A stretch of DNA of 64,000 bases, from contig NC_030853.1 of the NCBI RefSeq assembly GCF_000208745.1, positions 24,691,334-24,755,333 on the forward strand, given 5' to 3'. The translations under genes and the position numbers were made by a program. This stretch comes from Theobroma cacao (lineage: Eukaryota > Streptophyta > Magnoliopsida > Malvales > Malvaceae). The notes beneath the pieces are model-generated. The model was given only the letters and a program-made list of their open reading frames with translations, was not told where the DNA came from and made no database searches. This document shows, piece after piece, positions 48,003 to 59,900 of the stretch; positions within the stretch are counted from its first letter, which is position 1; the number at the start of each line of letters is the position of its first letter.

Positions 48003-51000
48003 TGGCTAGGTCTTCATTTTAGTTTCAAGGTGAATAACAGTCAAGGTTGAGCTAAAAACTCAACCAGGTATAAGATAGAACAACATTATATAACCAGGGA
48101 AACATAGATAGATAAATAGAGAAGTAGAGAATATAAAAAACAAAGAACACAGTACCTTGAGAGCCTCTGCCTCTGTCAAAGCTGACGCACCTCCAATAAT
48201 GTCAAAATCACCCTATTGGGAATCAACAGTCGTATTGTAAAAAATTAACATAAGTTTTGACAAGAAAGCACTATAAATGTTACTAACTCAAAACATTGTA
48301 GGAAAAAAGGTGCATCACAGCATAAGTTTTACAATTTTTATACCTGAAGATAGCGGTTTGGAGGTGAATGACCAATTGCTCTTCTATAAACAGATGATAT
48401 CTCATATCGCTTGAATGAAAATTTCTAAGAAAGACAAAATGGAAAGTTAAATTATTTAAAACAGATCTCATTCAATTATCTAATAACAAGAGCAGATCAG
48501 AGACAAAAAGATAAGCATGTATGTGAAAAAACCAATGAGGAAAAAGCAGTTATCTTATTTTGCAAAACAGTTCAGCTTCAACAAAACTAAATATATAGAT
48601 AAATATCAGTATAAAAAGAAGTACAAGCCACTGAATTATCTCCTCAATTCTGTTTCTAGAGACTTTCAAGAAAATCTAATACTTAGCTAATAACCAATTT
48701 GCTACCTAGAAGTCCTTCTAACATCTTTATTTCAATACTTGGATACTATATTTTCAATACTTGGATACTATATTGTAAGTGAAGCTCAATTGCAAGAAAA
48801 ATCTTGTGAATTCCATACAGTCATTATATCGCAAGAACAGATAATGGAAAGGAAACACAATTTACTTCTAATAAGAAAAATACAGCAACATATCTCTTGA
48901 ATTCAAGAATTTCTTCTGAATCTTAAACCAATTGAAATCATTTTTTACTAACATCAACAGCTTCGCAACTCAAACATTAAAATGCATTTCTGTTAATCAT
49001 ATGAACTAGCAGCCAAACAAGCAACAGTGGAAGTTTATAACCTATCCTATGTTAAGAAATGCAAAATATTGTGATATGATTTAAGATAACAGAAACTTTA
49101 CAAAGCTGGTCTAAATTGGGACCACATAAATGGAGAACGTGGTATTCACCAAGCTTGTACATTAAATAGTACCTCTGTTCCAAAAGTATTGCCATAGTTG
49201 ACCTTTTCAAAAAGTTATGACAAATTTATTTAAAACTAAACAGTTAAAAATCCCTTGAAAACTTAATGAGTCTAAAAGGGAATATATGAAAATAAAAGAT
49301 AATTTTGATGAAAACAACTCAAAGCAACTCAACCAAGCCTTAGAGCCAAACTAGTTGAGATCGGCTTCAAGAATTTATATTGTCAATAAACAATTATATG
49401 TCAATGAATCAACTTTATAAAATATAAAGACAAATATGGCTTGAAAAAGTCAATGCAATAGTAATTTTGAAATGGAGAGAGTAACTGGTTTACGTTTGCA
49501 ATGTCCCAACAAAGAGGAACAAAAACAGAAAGATGATAAAATGAAAACACGGGTCCAACTTTTGAGAGAAGTTTGTACACAATACCTGGTTTGCTACTAT
49601 CCAACTAACAAATGGTAGACGCAGCTCATGACAGAGTTCAAGCATATCTCCTCCATGAGTCAGAAGTTTGACAGTATTCCTTACCGTACAAAACCAAATA
49701 AAATTAGCCAGCAGTACGTTTTAACAAAAAAAAATGAGGATTTTGACTAGGAGGGGTACCTATAGAACTGTGGACAATCATCCAGCAAGCACATGGGTAT
49801 TATTTCAAGATGCTTAGCACAATGCTGTTTGAACACTTCCCTGGAGATTTCAGCAACATAATCACGAAGTTCTGTGTCTAAATCTGCAAACTGGATAGAA
49901 GAAGTATCATGTTGAACCATTCTCAATCTACCAGCATTCTGGTGATTGTTTTTCATCCCTAACATTTCTTCATCAAAAATGGCATGCACAACTTTGTCAT
50001 AAACACTTGTGTCCTCGGAAGTCTGCATTGTACGTAGAATATCTGAATATAGAAGGGAAAGAAATTAGCCAACTGGTGATTGAATCAAGTGGCTAAATTT
50101 TGATTATGCCAAACTAAAAGCTCATTTATTCTATTACGACATGTTGAGAATTCTGCCAGAGCTTAAACAGCAGACAAACAGAGAGCAATGGCAGTTCATC
50201 TTCATATTTTGACTATATTACAACTTACAGGCTAGTTATGCATCAATATTACATTAAAAAATTACTTAAACTGATTAGAGAGCTTACAATTATGTACTAT
50301 TTCCAGTTTTAGGTAAATCATAAGAATCCTTTTAATAAACTAACCCGCTCCCCCTTCTCCCCCTTTCAAAGTGAGAGAAAGATTCAGTTTTTGCCCACTG
50401 AAACAAGAGCATGACAGATGATTTCACAAAATTCCTATTAGCACACTTGAGTCTAACTTGGATAAAAGTTTATCTAAGAGGTCTTTTATGAGTTAAATTG
50501 AGAAAGAATATTATTCTGGTTAACAAGTATGCATGTGGTTGTCATTAATCAGAAAAAAAATACATGCTAACTGACACCAAAAGGGGTGCCTCCCTTGTGC
50601 GCAGGAAGGGTACAAGACAGGCATTTAAAAAAAAAAAAAACTATCATTCAATGCCCCCTTAGCACACCAGGCAGTTTTACATTAAACTATCCTTCCCCCT
50701 TTAATTGCACTTCATAAGCAATATTCCCTAAAACATTCTCCCATCTTTTCTAATATCCTTCTTTAGCCAGAAAAAAAAAGTACTATGTTGAGCTAAACAT
50801 TGGAGCAAAACCTTCTAACTACTAATTTTAATATTTCCACTTCTTGCTTAGTAAGAAACTCATTTTAACACTGCTTTGTGTTTAAATTACATACTCAATA
50901 TTGCTCAAATATTCATTCAAAGATGTTCATCGCTTAAAGGATGTTTGAAATAAGAAAAGCTACTCAGAGTTGTATGTCCATGTATGTATCAATAATTTGT

Positions 51001-53884
51001 AATATGCTTTCCTTTCCTTCTCCCTCTTTTTCCTAATCATTCGAAAACTAATGTACCAATCACTCATAAATTCAACCTTCAATAAGAATTCACTTACGAA
51101 CATATGATAGGTAAAATATGCTCGCATGAAGACCCAGAAAAAATGTTGTCTAGAACTTAGTTACTTACCATCCAACAGCTCATATTCCATTCGTGGAGGA
51201 AAAGCATTTTGCAAAAGTTCCGTGGCAGATGGGCGACCAGAAGGACTTTGAGACATTAAGCATCGTAATAATGATGCCTGTTCTGGAAAATCAGCTACCC
51301 ATGCAGCAGGAAGTTCTCCTTTCAGTTTCAAATCAGATAAAACAATGTTTCTCTCCATTGCTGTCCCAAACGGATGCCAAAGCTCAAAGAACACAACTCC
51401 TAAACTGAACATGTCAACCTGGAAGATAAAACAACTAACAAAAGTTGTATCATAAGGTATGAAACAGTAAAGTGCAAATAATCTACTAATAAGGTATTTG
51501 ACTCAATGCTAGGTGCATGCATTCCTGCTCACAGAGCTGGATTTGAATCCCACTTCCCCTTACCCCCTCTCCCAACAAAAGAGAAAAAAGAAAACGCATA
51601 CTGCTTGAACTAAATAATAAAACCAAAGAAGGTAACATCATTCACCTTCTCATCAATCCTTGGCCATTCCTGCTCAATTTCAGGTGCAGTGTAAAAATAG
51701 GTACCAACTTGACCAGTACCATCAACTGAAACTCCAGGTGTATCTATTGGGAAACCACCATCCTGGTCCACCTGCTCGAACCTCAAGAATTTTGCTGAAG
51801 CCAGAGGAATGAAAAAACAAATTTTATATGTAATTTTCAATTTTGGGCTCCTAATATTTAACTAATATGGCCATCACATAATTTCTTCACTGACTAGTAA
51901 CACTAACTACTAAATCACACAAAAAAAGGCCCTAGACCTGCCCCTTTCAAAAGAGTAAAATTAAACAAATAAGCAGTAATAAGTTGAAAGAATAGAACAA
52001 TATTCTCTTCAAAAAAAAAAAATTGGTGATTAAGAGAATCTCTTTCAAAAGATCAAACATTCACTTATATTTTGTACACATGCTAGCACTTGCCTTTGGA
52101 ACATGATATATGATTTAATTGCCTTATTGCTTATAGAAGCTTCCAACAAGGAATAATGGTAATTTTTGACAGCACGTAGTCATCAAGCCATTGTAAAGCA
52201 TAACTTATGAACCTTTAATTCACTTTGGTTCTCTTTTGGCTTATTGTATATTCAACAAGCCAAAAAAGCATTAATGAAATTCATTTAAAATGTGTAATCT
52301 GCTTTATTTGGAATTTAACAAATCATGACTATAAACATTATATTAATATGTAAATGAAGATTTACTATAACATTCTTTCAAATGAAATGAGTTCCACTTT
52401 TGTTTGGTTCCATAACTAATATGTAAAATAGATAAAAAATCTCTCCCTTTAAAGCATAAAGGAAGCCAAAAGGTGATTTCCTAATAGCAAATATGTATCT
52501 TACCAAGACCAAAATCTCCGATTTTAATATCGTTGCGGGCATCAAAAAAGATATTGTTTGGAGTTAAGTCCCGATGGATAATTCCTTGTCCATGTATGTG
52601 TGCCAAGCCTTCCACAATTTGGCGAAACAAATGCCACGCTAATTCCTTGTCAAAATGATTATACGATTCAAAGACTTCACGAAGAGTCCTTCAGACCATA
52701 AAAGAAATGAATTAGGGGAGTTAGGACTGATAAGAACAAAAGAACAAGGAATTTCCCAACTACTTTAATAAAATATGAGTTAGCAATAGAGTAATGAAAT
52801 CATAGAAAAGCACATGAACATATATATATGATGAGCATAAACAACATAAATGCAAATATACATAGCTTTAGTTCCGTGCGATAAACCAGTTGATGGTTTT
52901 GTATTAATATTATTAATTGGAAAAAATGTGACATTTCAATTTTGAGTTTGAGAATCCTGAATATAATTTCTGTAGTGCTTAATAAATATACATATATGTT
53001 TTACGTAATGAATAATTAGTGGAACAAATATTTATGTTTTTATTAGTAAAGTTGTTTATATCTCAAGTTTCAATGACGGGTTTTTCAGTAAAATATCTAC
53101 TGGCCTGTATTCAATATTATAGAAAAGATTGTTTAACCAGGTTAATATCTTATAATTATAATTTAAAATATCTAACCAGAAAAATTGGAAAATCAATAGT
53201 GCCAACACCACAAATTTACAACATAAAACATATCATCTTTGAAAAAATAAATCTTCAAAACCAAAGCAAATCAAGAATGAAAAATTACATGCAGAAATCA
53301 AACAAATCAAAATTGAAATTAGAAAACTTCAGCAAGACCAAAATGAAATAAGAAAACAAATACAATCTTTCAAACACTCAAAGACTCTTCCAGAAAATTC
53401 CCCAGAAACTGAACAAGAATCTGATCAAGAAAACTAACCAGATTGTTTAATCTGGTTAATCGGGTTAATATCTTAACATTATAGTTACCTGTTAAAATTA
53501 TAATGATAAGATATTAACCAGATTAAACAACCTTTTCTAAATATTGAATAAAGGCCATTAGAGATTTTAAAAATTAAATTTGTCTTTCAAATTCAAAATA
53601 GAAAGAGGCAAATCTAATCGATTCTAATAAAAAAAAAACATTCAAAAATTCCTATGCATACATACCTTTTGGCTATGGTTAAATTCAGAAAGGAAAGATA
53701 AACTATGAATTTGATATGTTTGAATTCAAAATTTATGTGAAATTTCCTATCTCTGGTAGATTTTTATTTTTGAATTTGAATAATTTTTTGAATAGAGTTA
53801 TTTGATGAATAGCATAATTTAGATATTATCCTACATATCAAGAAGATAGGTTGTCCACATAAGCATCCATGTCAGCATTCCTTT

Positions 53885-53927
<43 letters not shown>

Positions 53928-56900
53928 ATATCAGTTCAAGAAAAGCAGTCTAACATGCAGCAGAAGACTTCACATAATTTTCTATGAAACTTTAAAAGGA
54001 AAGAAAAAGGATGTTGAACAGAAACACCTCAAGTCAATAACATGCTTCAAGCAGACACATTCAAGAAATCCTATTCAAATAATTTTCCCAAGGAGTTTCT
54101 TTTAACTATCCTTTGTGAGAACATAAATTACACTCTTGCATTACTTCACAAGGATGAAGACTAAAGCAAATATAATTACCAATAATTGATGGTACAATCA
54201 ACCACATGGTGACATTAAAAGAAAATAACCATAGTATCAAGAATGATGTTCAATGATTATCTACAGCTTCACATTAGTTCACTTCTTTTATTCTTATTTA
54301 AAACAAGAAAAAGAAAGTATAAAAAAAATGTAAAGGGTAAGAAGTAGATTATTCAGAATAAGAATTTAGGACAACCAAATAAATAAATAAAAGAAAAATA
54401 AACGTGATACCTAGGGCAATATTCCATCTGAATATATAGATATGTTGACTCAAGTTTGTTCTCCTGTACAGGGACATCAGTCAAGCCTGTGCCCTTACTG
54501 AAGGTGGAGCTTGTTGCAGTCCCTGAACCCCATGCAGTATCACCAGAAGAACTAGCAGCTCCTGTTTCCAACCATGCCTGGAAGTTTACAAATATTTAGA
54601 ACTTCATAGAAGACCAAGTGGGTGCAATTAGTTTCCTAATTTTGAAGCAAAAATATTTCTTTTCTTTATTTTCCTAATATCTTTCCCATGGTTAACGCAA
54701 ATTAGGCTGTCAATTTATTACCTTTCTATAAGACCTACTTAAGAAAGAATGGTTAAAGATTGTTGGTAAAGAATCAACAATTTCAAAAGTTGCAGAGAGA
54801 AACAAAATGGTAAAAAGCTCTTCAGCCTTACCTGATAGTAACGGACAACATGCTGATGCTGTAAACGGGAAAGTGTAGCTACCTCCCTAAGTACCTCACC
54901 AGTCAACATTATTGATGCATTAGCACAAATGAGAAGGTATCAAGCATGGTAAAAGATGGAAGGTATTGCACTTAAAGAAAATATAATACAGATTAGAGCA
55001 AAAATTCAGATACTGAGAAAGTAAACAAAATATGGTTTTCAAGTAAAGCATTAAACAATTGTATCAAAATTCGATGCCATAAAGCAATGTCTTAATGAAA
55101 AAGGTGATTTAACTACAGATATAATGTTGGAAGATAATGCCAATTGGAAGCAAGAAGGATAACCAAAAAAAAAAAAGTCAGAAGTGAAGCATTCGTTAAA
55201 CATGCAAGATCATGCTGATTACATTTTGAGAAAGGAAGAAGAAAAAAGAAAAAGGCTACACCAGAGAGATCTATACCAGTCCATGATTAATCTTCTAAAT
55301 AAATGCAACACAAGTTGACCAAATCCTAAGTCTGAAGCTGACAACAAAAACAAGAGTTAAGAAGACTTGAGTACTCCTATGCACCAAATCGCACCAACAT
55401 TGCCAACATCTCCATTATATAGCTTGTTTATATTGAGTACCATGGCAGTATTAAAGAAACCGACACAACGGTAAACCTAAGGTGTAAATGGAGGTTGCAA
55501 CTACAGCAGATTAAGAAACTAAAAGCCAAGACAAAATCCAACTGACAAATACTCAAAGCATAAACCCGTTTGCTAGAAACATAAACATCAGCAATTTGGA
55601 AGCACCTTAATTATGAGTTCGTTTAATAAGTGATAATTACAACATTTAGCATCTTTAGAAGTACATAACTGTATCCCTCTATTTAAAGTGATAGTATGAG
55701 AAACAAAGTTACCTCAAGATTCGATCATTAACAGGCAGGTTTTTGTCCTTAAGGCAAATTTTCTTCACAGCATACTGTCTTCCATCTAGCTTATTTTTGC
55801 ACAATACAACATGGCCAAAACCACCATGGCCTATTACCATCAAAAGAAGAAGTCTAAGTAGTCTTAAAGTTTACAGAAAATTAGGATAATCTTGTAAATG
55901 AAATGCTACACACGGCTTAAAAGAAAACAAAAACAAAACAGAACAAAGAAGTCCATAAAATAAGCATTATATCAGGTGAGGTTGGTAAAACTAAAATATT
56001 GACAAGGAGAGATTGAAATATTGAATTACATAGCAAAGTTGAATGCCACTTGGGCTTCACTCAGGCGGTAAGGTGAAAGGGGTTTACAGTAGAAATCCTT
56101 GGTTCAAGATGTTGTACCAAAAAAAAAACAAAACACAGAAAGATAAACAGAGAAGTAGCATCCAGAATCCAGCATTGCAATAACAAGGATTCCAAGCAAG
56201 TAAGGTCCACTATTTGTGGAGGCCATTTTCATTGTGTACAAATACAACATTACCACTGTTCCTGTGCAGGTGAATGTGAAAACTTCAAGAACTTTCATCG
56301 TTTGAAACATGAATATGTTAACCTGATCAACTATCCAATATCCAAAGCAAAGCCATTACAGCTCTACAATTTAGTTCTAAGATCAAATCAGGATCACCAA
56401 TATACTTCTTCAACTGGAGAAATAGATGCATATGAAAAGGTATAATGGAAGAAATGTAATACCAAGGGATTGTAGCTCCTCAAAGTCATTGAGATATCGA
56501 GAGCTTGGGAGAGATGCACTTTCCCCTCCCAAATCAGAAGCAGGTTTCCAAAATGCAGAAACTTTGGATGAAACCTGAATAAATGTATAAAAAATTATAA
56601 TGAGAATCAGAATTGGGGCTCATTGCCAAAAAATAAGGACAACAATAAAGGACAAGGAACAATAAGTGACAACCATATGCTGACAGAAAGTGTGATCAAA
56701 GGTTTTATTGAATGTTGAAGATGATTTAAAAGCTAAATCCCGCACCCATTCTGAGAACATCTGAATTCAAATCATCAGAGAATCACCATTTAATAAAGCA
56801 AGCAGATTTCAAATATTTTAAATCTAAAGACAGTCATACTTTTGTTTTCCTTTTTCCAACAAGCAGAATGGTATTAATGACATACACCTAGGTTGTACAG

Positions 56901-59900
56901 CTCTGTTATAATCTGTGGCAGCGAATCATTTAATGGTCCTTTAGAAGCACAAGCAAGGCGAAGCAGATGAACCTATACTTGTAAATGAAAATGTATTAGA
57001 CAAAGTTGTCCCTTAAAGCAAATTAAGTTTACATGTTGAAAAATAAGAGAATTGAGAAAATGTGAAAAAGTTACCATCATTAGATCTTTTTCAATGGCTT
57101 CTGATGCACGATCATCAGCTAAGGATGCAGAAGATAAGGACTCCCAAGGGTCACTTTCAAGATCACCATCATCATCCTCTGTTTCCTCAAGAACAATATC
57201 CTACAAAATTAACTAATGCCTATGTAATGTTCCACATAGAATTAAGCCATGAAATAAAAATGATTTTGATTATTACAATTTAGTGTTTAATGGTCGCCCA
57301 TTCTTTAATCTTGTCAATTTGAACTTTCTTTAGGTGCCAAATTTAAGAACTAACACCATAAATTAATTTAGTTTTACAATTTCTAAATCAATGTATCTCC
57401 ATTCTTGTTCCATCTTCTTTTAAAAACAACTTTTCTTTATTGTACTTTGTGCAAACATTTCCAACCCTTCATTTTTGCCTTTTGAAGAGCGAGAAGCCCT
57501 AGAATTCTTGCAGTTACTTATCTCATGTCTTCAGACTAACAAGGTTCACATTTAATTTTACATCAGGATAGAAACAATAGCATTGTTCCAGCCTGCTTGG
57601 TTTTAAGCCCTCTTGTCCAGAAATAGTTATCCATTCACTTGCAAAAGAAGGACAAGAATAGAGATTCCACACAGTGATGCTAGTAAATCAGAACAGCTTT
57701 GACAAGTTACTTTGTCATAAAATATATAAAACACTTTACAAAGCCCATATTAGTCACTTCACTAAGGATCCCACTCAACTTGTACAGGCTTCTTAGACAC
57801 AGAGTCCTGTGACTTTTACACAGTCACCTACTCGTGATGCTGATACAGTTTGCTATGATTGGAGCTTCTCTCCAATTTCTTGATCTTTGGTCTCAATTGT
57901 ACATATATATTTACTCCCCCATCATACTTGTTTCAATATTTTATGGATATTTACTCCCCCCTCATACTTGTTTCACAAGTAACTTATGCTTCTCATATTC
58001 TCGTGACCCAGTGTTCGATACAATACAGGTAAAAGGGTGGATGAAGACAACACCCAGGTTATGAAACAAGATAAGGATATATTCAAGTAAGATGAGTTAT
58101 TATCAGGTTTAGACAAGCTGTGACATTATAAATAGGAAAGCATTTACAAGAAAAAAGAATTATTTTGTGCACAAATTTTCAAAAGTATGTGAATTTTAAG
58201 AAGACATATAAAGCAGGAAATAAAAATGGTCTGCATTACTTCAAGATCTATTCATTCAATTGAAAGCAATAAATTATAAATATACATTCTTCACTCAGAT
58301 TGAAATGATCATTTTTCTTCCTTCTAATTTTAACAGGATGCAAAAAAGGACCGGAAGAGAGAGAAAGAGAGAGAGAGAGAATTTTTTTTCATCTATAGAC
58401 TGAGGGGGATGTTCTCACCTCCCCCACCCATCAGCTAGGATTTTTTAAAAGTCATGTATTTAAACCATGGAGCAAAAGCAATCATACTGAACAATAAGTA
58501 TCTCTGTAATCCAATTTCAGCATATAGTTATGAGAAATTATATTTTTGTGAGCATGTAAAAACTTCAAGGAATGTTTTCTACTATAGCAATGTTAGGCAG
58601 CAGAAATAAAAGTAAAATAAGAATGCTAGAGATAAAGATGCTTTAAAATATCAAAAACCAAGCCAGTATGACTTACCTCTTTCTCACCTTTCATGCCATT
58701 TCTACCCAAGTCCTCCATTAAAAAATTGCTTGAATCAGCAGTAGATATGCTCTTACTGTCATCTTCACTTTCTTCTTTAAGGTTATCCAATTTTGCAACA
58801 GGTAAAGGTGACAGAACTTGCTTTTTTTCTTGCATTGCCAATGACATTGGATTCTTCTCAAGTTTCTTTTCTCGAACATTATATCCCAGTTTTGAACCAT
58901 CTGATAGATGTGACTGTACTGCAGAAACTATACCTCTGTTTTTGTCCATATCCATAGGCCAATTCCATGACTCTCCAGATCCACTGAAAAGATCTATAAA
59001 ACCATAAACAAAAGGCCCCCTAGAAGAGCAACTCTTGTTACTTGAAATTGCAACATCCTTCTGGAGCAACTGGCCACTGCTTCCTGTGGTTGAATATAAA
59101 AGCTTCAAAGAAGAAGGATAAATCAAGACAGGATACGTAAATAAACAAGCAGAAAAAATAGAAGGAAAAAATACCAAAAGTTAACATGCTTTATCTTATA
59201 AAAGAATGAACAAAAAGCCCAAGTCAACTACGTCTTAATTCCAAAGGTTGCACTTGGCTTCATTAAGCCATTTTGTCTGTTCCATTCAATTAAAGGTTAC
59301 AACCCATGAAGGATCAAAGGAAGCTAAGTCTTCTATTTTTCTTTTTAAATGACCTCAACTCATGTTATTTTTAGTCTATCCGTACCTCTTTTAGTTTATC
59401 CAACTTGGCACAAATCGATCTCACATAACAGAGTATCCCTAGGTCTAAGTTGCATATGATCTAAGTTGCCTCTCCCTTAATTAATCCTAAATAGGCACCA
59501 CCTCTATCTTCTTATAACTAATATCTTATTTGGTAGGGCTAGGAATCTATCTTAACATCCTCATTTCAATCAAATTATTTGTGGAGATGCCATTTTACCA
59601 CCCAACATCCAGTACCTATTATAAAGCTGTACATGATGGCTATTTCACCAAATTTTCCTCCAACCTAGGCAATCACTCATAGTCGGACGATATCCATGCA
59701 GCACTTCTCCATTTTCCTGCTCTAATCCTATGCTGAAATATCGCCTTAAGGTTCTTCCTTAGGGCCTAGGGTCATCAAAAATCAAACATAAATACTGAAA
59801 CAATCACTCTGAGGAACTTCCTACTTATTTATTTTAACTTTATCTTCCTCTCTAGTTTTAGTTTTAGAAAACTTATACTTTATATTCAGTTTTGGTCCTC

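Larger units (their letters stand above)
43148..50042 (-). other. GCN2: GCN2 HisRS-like C-terminal block (exons 17-28)
   Basis: Encodes residues ~751-1224, a histidyl-tRNA-synthetase-like regulatory region. Motif-2-like sequence SFKRYEISSVYRRAIGHSPP is split only by the intron after 48344, and GDFDIIGG follows in the next exon. AVGGRYDYLL in exon 24 matches the class II synthetase GGRYD motif. Exons 25-28 form the anticodon-binding-like end, finishing RNPLVWS and a TAG stop. Confidence 0.9.
51169..56574 (-). other. GCN2: GCN2 protein kinase block (exons 10-16)
   Basis: Encodes residues ~405-750. The glycine loop GHGGFGHV begins at residue 443 across the exon 10/11 junction; the ATP-binding lysine is K465 (YAVKKI). 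Exon 13 carries a Ser/Thr/Gly-rich kinase insert before the hinge (YIQMEYCPR). The catalytic loop is HRDLTPNN (H594, R595, D596) and the DFG is 614-616, split from the next exon just after GFGL-type sequence. The APE region reads TAPEIEQ. The usual catalytic-loop lysine after HRDL is Thr. Confidence 0.92.

Noticed and set aside
53019..53438. Coiled-coil-like peptides that could suggest an endogenous pararetrovirus relic
   Set aside because: Only a short A-rich stretch inside an inverted-repeat element, with no reverse transcriptase, protease or coat-type motif nearby; viral origin is not supported.
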